From positions 3,806,960 through 3,870,959 of the forward strand of contig NW_004454178.1 of assembly GCF_000283155.1 (NCBI RefSeq): 64,000 nt of DNA, given 5' to 3'. The translations under genes and the position numbers were made by a program. Source of the DNA: Ceratotherium simum simum (lineage: Eukaryota > Chordata > Mammalia > Perissodactyla > Rhinocerotidae). A model generated the notes under the pieces. That model searched no databases, was not told the origin of the DNA, and worked only from the letters and a program-made list of their open reading frames with translations. Every line of letters starts with the position of its first letter. Position 1 is the stretch's first letter. Of the stretch, positions 1 through 11,859 are shown in pieces.

Positions 1-1054
1 CACTTACGCAGGGGTTATATTGATCTTTCTGCTGTGTGCTCTAAAGTGGCTGGCATCAAAAGCCAGCCAGGCAGCCGGTTTGAGCAGCATGGGTCATTTA
101 CAAACTTCAGGATGAGATGCCGCAGGATGCCTGGGAAACGGTTTTGTTTTTCCAGAGGGAACCATTGTTCATGAAATGTGGTTAACGTACCATATTTGTA
201 TACCCTTAAAATCATTTTATAACCACACTGAGTGCCTCTGAACATTAAATATATTTTATAAGTAGTTGGTTAACTAGCTGTTGTGTGCTTTAAATAGTAA
301 ATAAAATGGAAAGGCACTAAACAGTGACTATATTTCACAGAGTAAGATGCTTTTCCAGCCACTCAATAATTCTCAATGTTAAGAAAAATTGATTTTCTAA
401 CTGCTGAGTGCCTCTAAAAATTAGCATCTTATCTTTCGACAGGGGATGCTTTTCAGCTAGCCTCCTTTCTCCCATCTTTTGACTTACTGATCTCTAAAGT
501 TCTCTTCTTGCTTAAAAATTCTATGGGTTCTTTTGGACTATAATCTCACTTGGGCATATATGTAATTGACCGGGCAAAATATAAAATAGGAAACAATTCC
601 ATCTTACCTTTTTGAATGTTTATTTCAAAAGAAGTAGTTCTTCACCGACTGACTATTCGTTAATTCCCACCGTCTCCCTCTCATGCCAAGAGCAGAGCTG
701 CATGGAGAGACCCGGGGCAATGACATAGAACTTAAGAGTACTAATTTCCAAGCATCTTCACACAGCACGTCTGAGCAATGGATGCGTTTTGCATTTGCGA
801 AAGGTTAACTATGGAAAGGAATTCCCTTAGTGGTGGTAATAGTCAAATAGCTTTACGGCAAAATAAATCATTTTCCCAGTTCTTTATAAACTCTGTTTGC
901 CCTTTAAGAAAATCAAATTGCTAATGCTGAGACCTTCCAGACAGATATCATAATGGCTCATAACATCGCAAAAGTTGAGAACTGGAATAATCGGACACTC
1001 TACAATTACAAGAAACAGCATTAAAAGAGGACTCAACTTTTAGTTCTGCCTAAA
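1..1054. other. No gene or recognisable repeat
   Basis: AT-rich sequence without a long open frame or a repeat family I can recognise. Open frames on both strands stay under 80 codons and have no domain signature. It may be unique intergenic or intronic DNA, or repeats too old to see by eye. Confidence 0.5.
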
Positions 1055-1190
1055 CCACAACCAGCTAGGTGACCCTTGGGACGTCACAGAGCCTTTCTGA
1101 ATAATCTAGCATAACCCTGTCAATGTAAACTCATCAGTAAAATGCATGATTTGAGCTAGATTCTAGAATCTGCCTTCTGGATAATCTCCA
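1055..1190 (+). mobile_element. MIR SINE fragment (probable)
   Basis: The stretch holds the diverged MIR core order: a 'ctaggtgacccttgggacgtcac' type block corresponding to the MIR 'gtgaccttgggcaagtcac' core, followed by a cagtaaaatgc block matching the 'tctgtaaaatgg' part. It lacks a clear tRNA-like head and 3' tail. Assignment is by pattern and is tentative because the copy is old. Confidence 0.4.
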
Positions 1191-1564
1191 GGGGCTCCTT
1201 TTAGATCTCACAATTTAGAAATTTCTTCTTTCCTCTTAACACATTCCGAAGAACCAAGTGTCTCAAATGTGCTTAGCAGTTCCACAGCAGTGGGCAGCTG
1301 GCATGTTGAAGCCTGAGGAAGAGCGGATAAGCATCGAACTTCTTGGGACGTGTGCTTAGCAAGAATGTAAAGAGTGAATAAAATTCTTCTCTGATACACC
1401 CTCAAAATTCCCAGTAATATCACTGGGAAGTTTATGGGATCAGATGAGGACAGGTTGCTGATTTGGGATGAAATCCAGTGATGAGCTGGCACTTAGTAAT
1501 CCACATTGAACTGATGTGGTCTCCTGGTTCACAGGCTCTAGCAAAGATGTGGCTGAGAGAAAAA

Positions 1565-1675
1565 TAGCCCCAGGAGACTGTAAACTCCCTGGGGTGAGGG
1601 TGTTGCTTGAATCATCATTGTATCCCTAGCATCTAGTGAATAGTATTTGCTCAGTAAACATTTGTGAAGCTAAAC
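1565..1675 (+). mobile_element. L2 LINE 3' end fragment
   Basis: Reads in the order typical of the L2 3' UTR: 'agactgtaaactccctgggg', 'tgtatccctagcatctagtg', then 'gctcagtaaacatttgtgaa', equivalent to the family's 'actgtaagctcc', 'tatccccagcacctag' and 'ctcaataaatatttgttgaa'. No coding part remains. It is an ancient mammalian LINE fossil of about 110 bp. Confidence 0.65.
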
Positions 1676-2010
1676 TTAATCCCTTAAGCAAATGCAGCCT
1701 ACCAGGCAGAAAACGTAAAATGTCTAAAACAGAAAATCCCAGAAGACTCAAGACAGCACTCAATAGGAGCCCATTATCCAATAGTGTTACAAGAGAAACA
1801 TCATGAAAGCCATAACGGTCCAAAGAAGCAGTCATTTTGCTGCTTGGATTTAATCCAGAAACTGCTTTTCCAGTCAAAAAGCAGAGGAGGGTCTCACCCC
1901 TCTTCCCACACTCATGCATCCCAAAATACAGAAGAAAGAAACAGAGAACACAGGCCTGACAGTAGTAGCATGGAGTCTCACCTTACTACTGAAGTAGACA
2001 ATGACCATTA
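1676..2010. other. No gene or recognisable repeat
   Basis: Two overlapping open frames on opposite strands (97 and 75 codons, roughly 1626-1919 minus and 1784-2011 plus) have no recognisable domains, and overlapping open frames on both strands suggest chance. I see nothing else. Confidence 0.45.
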
Positions 2011-2150
2011 ACAATAATTGATGGCTTACTATGTGCCAGCTACTGTTCTAAGAGCTCTATATGTGTTATCTAATTTAAATCTCACTCCAGACTGATTAGG
2101 GACACATTATTATTACCATTTTATAGATAAGGAAAAACAAGCACCAGTGT
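2011..2150 (-). mobile_element. MIR SINE fragment
   Basis: The plus strand shows the reverse-complement MIR pattern: 'ggcttactatgtgccagc', 'ctgttctaagagctctatat', then 'attattaccattttatagat' followed by aaggaaaaacaagc, matching the MIR 'attttacagatgaggaaactgagg' region. The piece covers the 3' half and core and ends in a T-rich run. Confidence 0.7.
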
Positions 2151-2654
2151 TTTGTTTTTTTTTTAAGAACCTCAAAGTCTGGGCAATTTAGAAGACAGAT
2201 GACTGAATCTATAACAATAGTCACTATAGATAGATAGCTCTGTATTTAAAATCTAAACTTCTAGTGGTCAACCATTATGCAAATAAGAATATTCTCCAAG
2301 TAATGGAAAACTCCTTGATGTGAGAAGGCATCATACAAAAGAACAATATGAAATACAGGAAATGAGTCAGCAAACCAGAAGTCAAAAATGATGTGGCCAG
2401 GAAAAGAAACAATGACCATAGCCACGACTGGAGAAAGATTTTAATTGTCCCATTGGGTATGATCTCATTGAGTACAAGCGCAGGGATCGTGTGTGTATCT
2501 AGTCATACCTTTTGAAGCATTAGAAAAAGGACAAGGTGGGCAATTATTTACACAAAAGGGCATGTTTTTTGCATGGCTTGCCATGGGCAAAAGTGTTGAC
2601 TATGATGGAGTAACGAGCTTATGTTTCAGATCTGGGTACACATTACTGTTACCA

Positions 2655-2772
2655 ACTGGTCACATGACCTTGGCCAAGGTCACTAAATCTCTCTAAGTCT
2701 CAGTTTCCCTGAGATGGCAGAATGAAAGACATGGGTTAAACAAACTCAAGGGCTCCTTCTAACTCTAAAAGA
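2655..2772 (+). mobile_element. MIR-type SINE core
   Basis: Contains 'catgaccttggccaaggtca' then 'ctctctaagtctcagtttcc', a close match to the MIR core around 'gtgaccttgggcaagtcac' and 'cctctctgagcctcagtttcc'. It ends in 'ggctccttctaactctaaaa', which is common at the ends of MIR-family copies. The head is missing. Confidence 0.7.
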
Positions 2773-2929
2773 CCATGCCCTGGAGGGTTGGTTTATCTTG
2801 GTGTCCTCCTGGATCCTATTTCTGTCCTCTCTGGGTCCCATTTCTGACCTCTCTCTGACCCAATGCTGCTGCTCCTTCTTTACAGTCTCCTTAGAGTTCC
2901 CTTCCTTCTAATGAAACATGTGTAACAGC

Positions 2930-3330
2930 CAGGGTTCCAGCAGGAGACATACGGCACCTTCAAACAAAGATAACCTAAGAAAATTTCATAAAGAGACTGG
3001 GAACAAAGGTGTAGGGAAGCTGCACAAAAGGTGGTGCAATTCCTTGGGTGAGGGAGCAGTTATCAGCATCCAAAAGGAGAGAGATGTGTAGAGAGGGCCA
3101 CTTTGAGAAAAGCTATGACTTTGGAACTAAGGGAATAGAGAACCTAAACTCATGCTTCTTCCTTCTGACATCTTACTGAGGTTCCATGTCGGATGAACCC
3201 AACTGGATACCAGAAGAAACGAAACACGTTGATGTGGCTCACATAGACCAACCACACAGGGCACAGAACAAGCTGCAGTGGGTAGAAAATAGATCTGGAG
3301 GGCAAATGGAAGATACCCAGCAGACTCATT
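2930..3330. repeat. Repeat-like block, family not identified
   Basis: The block begins near 'cagccagggttccagcagga' and ends near 'agatacccagcagactc', with an internal 'gaacccaactggataccaga' motif. These phrases look like a dispersed mammalian repeat I have seen in many contexts, but I cannot name the class. No open frame is present. It could be an LTR or a non-autonomous DNA element; a consensus-library search would settle it. Confidence 0.35.
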
Positions 3331-3969
3331 CTTAAGGAAGGCTCTGCTATTGATCCATCTGTTATATTTCAGAGTAAATTATATCAATGTGTTGATGATG
3401 TCACATATACCTTTTTTCCTTCCTTAAAAATAGATAATGCATTTACATAAAAAGTAAATAAAGAAGCAAACGACTTCAAAGAGAATAGAAGCCTTCTTAG
3501 TAAAAAGTCTTCCTCACACACCTAACCCTTAACGTCCAGACGGTCCTCCTCACTCCCACACCTCTTTTGCCCCCATCACATTTACTGCCTTTTTGAAAAG
3601 TAGAAAAACCCTCTGCACTGACCTCAAGGGCAATGCAACCACAGGTCAGGCATAGAACTTATCTAGCTAACACAGGCAGGATTTCACTTATAACCCCTCA
3701 GCTAACATTTGTGTGCAGCTTGCAACCTGCACAGATGTCCATGGCTATCCTTTCAGAGGCCCATGCACCCTTCCTGAAGAGCAACCATAGTATATTTTAA
3801 TTCTTCCTTTTAATTGTGGAATGCAAACTCATGTTAATATGATTTGGATAAAATAGGTGAGTAACCAAGAAGAGAGGAGTAGTCATGACTTTTGAGCCTC
3901 CCAATGGTAGGGGCTAGTGCTATCTACTTCACTTATATAGAAGACCAACCCTGATTATATCTTATTTAG
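3331..3969. other. No gene or recognisable repeat
   Basis: AT-rich sequence with no long open frame and no repeat pattern I can name. Confidence 0.45.
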
Positions 3970-4745
3970 TGCTTAGCTAACAAATGTTTGTTGAAACATA
4001 CATTGGGTCAGGCACTGATCTAGGCTTTGGGGATAAAATAGTGAAAAGGGTCTTTACAAACATTCTTAACTGTGGACACTAACCAATAAATATAGAGAAG
4101 CACTGATAAGTGTATGGAGAATTGTAAAGTAGGCTAAGTGGTTTGGGGGCAGCGTGGGGAGGGGAGTGTGGTTATAACAGATGATCATGGAAGGCACTGC
4201 GGAAATTCTATTTGGCACAGAACTGAAGGAGGTAAAGGACCAAGCCATGCAGGTATTTAGGGAAAAGTGAGAAATAAAGTTCTGAGGTAGATGCATGCTG
4301 TCATATTCAATGAGTAGCAAGCAGCAGAAGAATCGAGTTGGGGAGTGGTAACTAGTTAGCTCAGAGGAACCTGAAGTTACAGCCCTAGCCTTGTAGGCTA
4401 TAATAAGGACTTTGGTTTTTATTGCAGGTGAGATGAAAAACATGGGAAAATGGTATGGTGTCATTTAGGTTTTAAAAGGACCATTCTGCTGCTGGGTTGA
4501 GAATAGGGAGGAGTCAGCGTAGAAGGAGGAAGATAAATTAGCAGAGTTAGGAGACGATTGTGATCCAAGCTTCCTTTCAAGGCTTGGGTGAGATGGTTTG
4601 GATGCAAGTGGTGAGAAAAGTTTGATCTGAGAGGTATTTGGGGATTAACCCCAAATCCCAGGCTTTGCTGCTGGATTGGATGCAAGGTGCGAGGTAAAGG
4701 AAGGAGGCAAGAATGACTAAGATTTTGCCTGAGCAACCAGAACAT
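3970..4745 (-). mobile_element. L2 LINE, ORF2 C-terminal part and 3' UTR
   Basis: Read on the minus strand this is the end of an L2 (CR1-clade) LINE. The 3' terminus lies at the low-coordinate side, where 'caaatgtttgttgaaacata' and 'ggtcaggcactgatctaggc' are the reverse complement of the L2 end. Further up come 'gccatgcaggtatttaggga', 'agccttgaggct'-like text and 'ataaggactttggtttttat', matching the L2 ORF2 C-terminus. Two minus frames of 132 and 94 codons (4464-4066 and 4745-4461) retain phrases such as ITKVLIIAYKA-like text of the LINE polypeptide, but the reading frame is broken. No intact enzyme remains. Confidence 0.8.
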
Positions 4746-6606
4746 TAACTAAGTGGTTACAGTATTGTCTTAGTTTTATTTCCTCAAAGTCATCTGTTTA
4801 ACTTTCAGGGTTGTTATAGCACCTCACAATTAATCAGCACACACCAAAAAGGAAAAGAATTCTTACTGAATTACATTGACCTCCCGCTTCCTAAGATGTG
4901 TTAAGGTCATTTATAAGATTAAAGCAGAAAGAAAGCCAACTAGTTGGAATGGAAATAAAAACATGAACAAATAGAACTGGAAAAATAGTAGAAAGACATA
5001 AAAACCTAGGAAATATTCCCTATTTTTGTGTCTAACTGAAGGAACAAGCCAAATTACTTGAATTACAGAACTTCAAATCAAAAAGATGTTCTCGTAGATA
5101 CTGCACCTGAACTTTAATTCCACCAGAACTTTTAATTTTTAAGCCCCACCTCACAAATCCAGAATTAACACAATTTACTAAAGAAAGCCAGCATCCTCCC
5201 CACCAGAAGGTCCATTGAGGACAAATACTGTATAGTGAGAGAAAAAGGTCGTTCTCCAGATTTGGATCTGTAAAGAATACTTACTTATCCACCTCCCTAC
5301 CCTCCAAGTCTGCCTCTTTCCTGCCAATCCCCTTTACCACTTGGCTGATCAGTCTCAGATGCCAAGGTAAAGTGCCTCTTCCTTTTTTCCCAAGTCTTTC
5401 CTGATTGATGGAAGATTTATGTTTTTCTCCCGACCCTTTCTTCCCTCAAATTCATACCCTGTCTGAGCTGAGACTCCTCACTGTTCTGTATGACCCCTTT
5501 CTGCTTCCCAAGGACCCTTAGGCATATTCCTAATATGGTATAGAAGGAACCAGCATACCTCTCTTCTCCCTACTTAAAGGAATGTGTGAGAGTCATTTCC
5601 TTTGAGCCATTGCCCTGACACCTAATGTTTTCATAAGGAATAAACAAACTGCCAGGTTCAACCAGACTCTCCACACTCCTCATAGGCATCCTCAGAATTT
5701 AAAGTCACCAGCACTTAGGTGGTCTTTAATTTTCAAACAGTTTTTAATATGAGCTCCGTGTTTGGGCGCTAAACCAGGCTGACATCATTTGCCTTGAGTT
5801 CTTAATTATTTTAGCATAGGATTTGATGGAGCCTAAGAGTTTCTCCTAGGAGAGGCCCAGAAAGCACTATATAATTTCATCTATCCTGTAAGATTTCAGA
5901 AACTAGAATTAGAAGAATGGTAATATCCAAGAGTCAGATATCCATGCCCAACCTTCCCATGGACGTGGTCTAAAATCTGGATCTGATGAGAGAGTTAAAA
6001 ACACTTTACATGAGGGAAACAAGCTAAGCGTTTTAGCCTGCCTGGGACATCACAACCTCCTTAATGAGAAAACCTAATAAATCTTTCTATTAAGTTAAGA
6101 GGGGAAAGCAGAGTCCTCAGATGCCAGTTTCACGAAATTAAACCAGAACCAGAAGGGCCAAGAGAAGCAAGGCAGCCAGACACAACCATTCCTGAAATAA
6201 AAGTCAGAAAATGGAAACACAATAATCTATTGCCACCCTTCCCATATACAAACTCTCACTTATTTGTAGGAATAAGGAGACACCTAACATCCTCCTCAGA
6301 CTGAGCCATGGACACTGCCTGGAGGACCTTTGACAGCAGTCTCCACAGCTGTCCTCTGAAAGCTATACATCATTTTGACATAGCTCTTTCCCTCAACAGT
6401 GATTTTTACTGATCACATTATTTTCCAGGGATTATATGATTTTTTTAGTTATAGGTCATGGTAACTTTAGGGAGTACCCTTATTTCCCTTAAGATACACA
6501 TTTCTTATCCACGCAAGACTTTCCTTCACCTAATTCTAAACCTCTGCTCATCCACATTGCTCTTCAGATTTTCAGGAGTAACAACAGCTGGAGATTGATG
6601 AAGCTC
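4746..6606. other. No gene; no clearly recognisable repeat
   Basis: A 1.9 kb stretch with short open frames only. A pyrimidine-rich part at about 5280-5500 has some L2-like flavour but I could not match it firmly. Nothing else stands out. Confidence 0.4.
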
Positions 6607-6814
6607 AGAATATGCCAGAATCTGGGGCCGGCGGGGTGGTGGGGCCACTTCGGTGGCCCAGGGTTCACAGGTTTGGATCCTGGGCACAGACCTACACCAC
6701 TCGTCAGCCATGCTGTGGTGTCATCCTACATACAAAATAGAGGAAGATGGGCACAGATGTTAGCTCAGAGACAATTTTCCTAAAAAAAAAAAAAAGAAGA
6801 ATATGTCAGAATCT
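6607..6814 (+). mobile_element. ERE SINE, short copy with target-site duplication
   Basis: A tRNA-derived equine repetitive element from about 6624 to 6797. It starts with ggggccggc, then 'ggtggcccagggttcacagg', 'tttggatcctgggcac', 'gccatgctgtggtgtcatcc', 'agaggaagatgggcacagat', and ends in a poly(A) tail. The head is shortened inside the A-box region and the tail is truncated before the usual CTTCCTCAC repeat. A 17-bp target-site duplication, agaatatgYcagaatct with one difference, flanks it at 6607-6623 and 6798-6814, so the insertion boundaries are secure. Several CpG sites have decayed, giving an intermediate age. Confidence 0.93.
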
Positions 6815-7179
6815 AATGAAAATAACTTGGATTGGAGACAACATAGCCTGGTGTTTGAGTCCTAATTCCACCTCTTAGTCTTATCTAGTAATGATTATAG
6901 GTTCCCTATTGCCTCCTAACTAGTTAACTTAGTTTAGATCTTGTCCCCATTCTGAAGCTCAAACCGGATTAGAAGAATCAACTGGGTTCTATGAAGATGT
7001 CCCAGTATAGTTGTATAGGGCAGGCTACAATCCCTACTCAAGGAATCTTATGACTGGGAGACAAAAAGCCTTCTAAGAACCCAAAGATTATGGGTATAAC
7101 AGAGACACCCCTCACCCAGCTCTCTGATGTTTCAGCTGTCAAATGATGATTCCTGAAGATTCCAATTATGCCCCTCATT
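6815..7179. other. No gene or recognisable repeat
   Basis: Moderately AT-rich sequence; nothing recognisable beyond short chance open frames. Confidence 0.45.
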
Positions 7180-7262
7180 CGAGAGCAGAAATTGTGCTTC
7201 CTTCTTTGTAACCCTATACCCAGCACAGGGCTTGACGTGCAGAGGATGCTCAGGCATGCTTT
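7180..7262 (+). mobile_element. L2 3' end remnant (tentative)
   Basis: The order 'gagagcagaaattgtgcttc', 'accctatacccagcacaggg', 'gatgctcaggcatgctttgg' resembles the L2 3' UTR ('gagggcagggactgtg', 'tatccccagcacctag', 'gctcaataaatgtttg'). It is short and diverged, so the call is weak. Confidence 0.4.
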
Positions 7263-8259
7263 GGGAGAGAAGGAAGGAGGTAGAAAAGGAGGGAAGAACA
7301 CATGTTTAAAAACAGGATTAGACCAAAGAATATGTTTGTGAATAAATATTGCCCTGTGCTATCTCTTCTGTTTTTAATCTCAAGGTGATTTTTAAGTTTT
7401 TTATTATTTAACTTTTTATCTTTTTAATTTTTTTCACTAATGAGAATAAACTATGAAAACAAAGATTTTTTTAATTTTTCTTTTATTTTTCATGTATACT
7501 TCATGGCAGCAAGCACAGGGTTAGCAAAGCTTGTAAAATATTCATGACAATGATTTACTTGCAGCCAATACTTTCCCTATTGAGTTCAAATTTAAATTAA
7601 AGTAAAATTTTGGTGTAAAATATTTTTAAAATTAATCCATATCTAGAAGCTTTTCTTTGCTTTTGCTTTTTAAAAACCATCTTCAGATTCTGTAGAATCA
7701 TGTCTACTGATATATGTTTTTCTTTTTCTACCAATTATTTGACATGGATTTCATGTGGACTTTTCAAGAGATGTACAATAATACTACCTAAATTAATAAC
7801 CTAAAAGTTCAAGTGCATAATCAAATACAACATTCTAAAGAAGTTTCTAATTTTTCCTCTTAGGATCCATGATTACACTTTTATTTATTAGCAAAAAGAG
7901 AAGTTATTTTGAGTAAAAGTTCCCAATTAAAAAATTTAAAACATGCACCCCCAAAGAGCCTATAGCTTTAGTCTAACCTCCAAACATTATAGATATGCAG
8001 AATAGAATTGTTTTAATCTATTTATTATAAATTCAAGGAACAAGACTATTCTTGCTTTCCTTGCTGCATGGTACTAGATTAAATCATTATTAATAATAAG
8101 TGAGACAAGTTAACACTTCATCCCTATTAACACGCAGAGATCTAGATAACAGTCAAGATCAAGCCAACAGAATTCCTTACATACTGGGAGAGGTGGAAAG
8201 AAACAAATAAGGGTTTGTTCTGGGAAACGATTTTTAAAAATTGAGGCTTGGTTAAATTC
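7263..8259. other. AT-rich sequence without gene
   Basis: About 1 kb, strongly A+T rich, with several T-runs at 7385-7500 and 8270. No repeat family recognised and no open frame of note. The last seven bases (taaattc, 8253-8259) are the left target-site duplication of the adjacent L1. Confidence 0.45.
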
Positions 8260-9206
8260 TTTTTTTTTTTTTTTTAATTTTTTGTTTATTGCAGTAACAT
8301 TGGTTTATAACATGGTACAAATTTCAGGTGTACAACATTATACTTCTATTTCTGCATGGATTACATCATGTTCATCACCCAAATACTAATTACAACCCAT
8401 CACCACACACATGTGCCGAATCATCCCTTTCGCCCTCCTCCCTCCCCACTTCCCCCCGGGAACCACCAATCCAATCTCTGTCTCTATGTGTTTGTTTATT
8501 GTTGTTGTTATCTACTACTTAATGAAGGAAATCATACAGTATTTGACCTTCTCCCTCTGACTTATTTCACTTTGCATAATACCCTCAATGTCCATCCATG
8601 TTGTCACAAATGGCTGGATTTCATCGTTTCTTATGGCTGAGTAGTATTCCATTGTGTATATATACCACATCTTCTTTATCCATTCGTCCCTTGATGGGCA
8701 CTTAGGTTGCTTCCAAGTCTTCGCTATTGTGAATAACGCTGCAATGAACACAGAGTTGCACATATCTTTATGCATTGGTGTTTTCAAGTTCTTTGGATAA
8801 ATACCCAGCAGTGGAATAGCTGGATCATATGGTAGTTCTATCCTTGATTTTTTGAGGAATCTCCATACTGTTTTCCATAGTGGCTGCACCAGTTTGCACT
8901 CCCACCAGCAGTGTATGAGAGTTCCCTTCTCTCCACATTCTCTCTGCACAGCAAAGGAAACCATCAACAAAACGAAAAGACAACCTAACAATTGGGAGAA
9001 GATATTTGCAAACCATACATCTGATAATGGCTTAATCTCCAAAATGTACAAAGAACTCAGGCATCTCAACAACAAAAAAAACTAAAAACCCAATTAAAAA
9101 ATGGGCAAAAGACCTGAACAGACATTTCTCCAAAGAAGTTATACAGATGGCCAACAGGCACATGAAAAGATGTTCAAAATCATTAACTATCAGGGAAATG
9201 CAAATA
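8260..9206 (-). mobile_element. L1 LINE, 3' end with 5' inversion
   Basis: A 5'-truncated L1 on the minus strand. Poly(T) at 8260-8275 is the reverse complement of its tail, followed by the 3' UTR and the ORF2 C-terminus. The minus frame across 8515-8940 keeps recognisable L1 ORF2 phrases such as [18 protein letters not shown] and YTMEYYSAIRNDEI. Near 8940 the orientation flips: 8943-9205 reads as L1 ORF2 sequence in plus orientation ('tctgcacagcaaaggaaacc', 'caagatggccaacaggcac'-like text, 'atcagggaaatgcaaat'). The inverted piece comes from just upstream of the 3' piece in L1 order, with about 80-100 bp of L1 missing between them, as expected from twin priming. A 7-bp repeat, taaattc, flanks it (8253-8259 and 9205-9211). 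The copy is mildly diverged and cannot move. Confidence 0.92.
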
Positions 9207-9211
9207 AATTC

Positions 9212-10494
9212 CAAATTCAATAAATTAGCATGATTGACTTGAAGTTGCTGGTTGTGAAAAGTCCCTTTTCAACATGGGTAGATTGTGCTCCAGAACCAAA
9301 AGGCCGACATAAATGTCCTAAGTGTTTACTATCTCCATGGCTCTGTTAGGTGCTGGTGATGGATAGAAAGAACTAGACAATATGATTATTACCCACATGA
9401 AGCTTATAATCATGTGAGAAAGGAAGAACTATTTATGCAAAAGAGGTTATAACACCAATGAGGATTCTACAAATTCGTCCATATTTCCCATGTTCTTATT
9501 TTTTTTTTAAATCCTCAAGAAGCAAATTGTGACTTCTAGAAAAGGTGAAGATGAAAACAACATTTAAAATTTGGCAGAAAGAATAGGCCTAAATAAACAT
9601 TTAAGCTGTAAAAGTCAAGCAATTTTTTAAAATATATTTTACATGCAGAAAAAACAATGGAAATTGTATGTATTAAAACTCAGATGATTGGCAAAGCAAC
9701 TGAGGGGGTTGAATAAAAGTATGACACTCCTGGAGGGAAGCAGACTTGGTATAAAGAAAGCTGTCCAGAAGCAGGACAGCTTCCACGGGAGGGCTTCCCC
9801 TCTCTCTGGACCCAGCAGTACAAAAACTTCACGGGTGCATACTTAACCATTTCTTCACATAAGCATGAGCCAGCTTAGAAATTCCAGCTGAAAAATAGGA
9901 CCTTAGGTATCAAATGGAGGTGCATATAAAGAAATTCTTTCCCACTTAAGAAAGTAAAAACTGAACTATTGTGCAAACAGAAAGGCTGATGGGCCAGGAG
10001 ATGCCCCAGAGTATACCACTCACTACGGGTACGATCATTTGTGTCAGAAGGTAACAATGCGGACGGATGCCCTCCTCACAGATTACTCATCTAGAAGGCC
10101 TATTTTAAAGAAAGGGAAAAAACAACAGACCAAAAAGTACTAGTAGAGCATATTTATACAAATCTTATCATAAGTAGAAAGAAGTACACTTTTTATTAGC
10201 AAGGTCACAGTCACCTTCAGGAAACAATTGCCTTTGGGAGTCGAGCGTGGAATACCTTGTGTTTGAGGTAGACAGGGAAAAATGTAGGGCAGGTAATTAT
10301 CAAGTGTGAAGCACTTACCTCCTGTCAGAATACAGGAGTTGTTAGGAAATGCTTACTTATTAAATAAATAAGCAAATAAAACGAAAATTAGTGCTTAATA
10401 GAACTCAATTTAGGAAACAGAAATGGTACAGAAAATCATATATAGTATTGCCACTAAAGAAGAAATGATTTGAGAGATAGATGGGAACACACAA
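9212..10494. other. No gene or recognisable repeat
   Basis: A 1.3 kb stretch with no long open frame. A small perfect inverted phrase (ctgtccagaagcaggacag, about 9761-9781) could fold into a short hairpin but is likely incidental. Confidence 0.4.
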
Positions 10495-11240
10495 CAGAAG
10501 CTAAGGAGTTTAAGCTTTGGGACTTCAATCTATGAACAGTGGAGAGTTCATTAACCTTCTTTGTGGGGCCAGGAAGCCTAAGGAATGGGGCCAGTTGGAG
10601 AATATGAATAAAACTCCTTTTCAGGAAGATTTATCTGCCAATGTGCATAACTAAAATCAAAGAAATGAAAAACCAGAATCCAACAAGCCAATTAAGAAAC
10701 CACTATAACAACCCAGATATAATGTTATTAGGATACAAAATTAAAAAAAAGAAAAAGAAGTTTTGTGGGCATGGGAAGAAACTCTTGTGGGAAATATAAC
10801 GATTCTGTTTTAGAAACAGTGAGTTTAAGGTACAAGAGGGACCTCATGTGAGGATTTACAAGGGGAAGTTGAAACTTTGAGTCTGGAGCTCAAGAAAGCA
10901 GTGTTGGCTGGAGGTATAGATTTGTGTCATCTACACAGAGGTGGTTGAGCCCTAAAGGGGAAGCGTCCTCAGAGGAAGACAAAGAAGAGCAGAGAGTCCA
11001 GATGATACCTGTATTAGAGAGATGGAGGAAGGAGGAGACTTTAAAAAGGAAAAAAAAAAACAGCCTGATAAATAGGAATGGAAGCAGGACAGATGCCAAG
11101 AAAGGAGGAAATTTCAGTAGTTGTGGAATGAGGCAAGAGAAGGCAAAAAGAATGAGTTTTGAGGAAAATCTATGATGGTAGTGTGAAAGCAGGAGTACAA
11201 GGTGCTCATTAGCAACGATCATGAGGAATGGAAGAGTCAA
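10495..11240 (-). mobile_element. L2 LINE ORF2 remnant
   Basis: The plus strand carries the reverse complement of L2 coding sequence in order: 'ctaaggagtttaagctttgg', then 'ccaattaagaaaccactata', 'gagtctggagctcaagaaag', and 'ggctggaggtatagatttgt' followed by a 'gtcatctacacagaggtgg' block. The corresponding minus frame (116 codons at 11240-10890) is a broken LINE frame. A small A-rich expansion at about 10740-10765 lies inside. Strong by block order, though individual bases are heavily diverged. Confidence 0.7.
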
Positions 11241-11329
11241 CTACTAGAGAAGCTCAATAGTGAAAACCAAGAGAAACTTGGGAGATCAACACTCAACACA
11301 TAAAATCCAGACACACCATATACATGGCT

Positions 11330-11830
11330 GCCAAATTAACCCCCTGAAAATGCAACTTTACACACCGTTTTCCACCATCAAAAGCAAAAGTGGCTCTTCA
11401 CCACTCATCAGAGTCAGGCTGTATCTCCTTATCTCAGCATCCAAGACCCTTCACAGAGGGGCCTTGTCTACTTTTTCTCTTCTACGCTCATAAATCTTCC
11501 ACTCTAATCTAACTGGTCACTATTGCCAGCTTGACCAACAGGCTTGTGGCCTCAGCACCATTGCCATTCAATTTCTTTTAACACTCTATTATTTAATAAC
11601 TTCTCCTTCCTCCATGAAATGTTTTCCCAAGAAGCCATGCCCTCTTTCACTGGATCTGGGAAGACCACTTCTGGTATCATTAGTATGGTACCTAACACTA
11701 TGAGGGAAGGAATGCTGACAGTACTAATATCTGTCTGCTCCCCTTGTCCCATAATTCACCGGTCCTAATAAATTAATTTGTCCAGTGTTGGCTTCTATAC
11801 CTAGACTTCAGATGTTTGCTGAATAAAGTT
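11330..11830 (+). mobile_element. L2 LINE 3' part
   Basis: Plus-strand L2 text: 'ccatcaaaagcaaaagtggc' (a Lys-rich coding block), 'agacccttcacagaggggcc', 'tttcccaagaagccatgccc', and an end resembling 'tgtttgctgaataaa' at 11812-11827. It covers the ORF2 C-terminal part to near the 3' end. Frames are interrupted. Confidence 0.6.
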
Positions 11831-11859
11831 GCATAATTAGTTCATTTTAATGTCTCCTA

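Noticed and set aside
8515..9075. 186-codon minus frame, the longest in the window
   Set aside because: It is L1 ORF2 C-terminal sequence running across the inversion point into antisense L1, so it is a transposon remnant and not a host gene.
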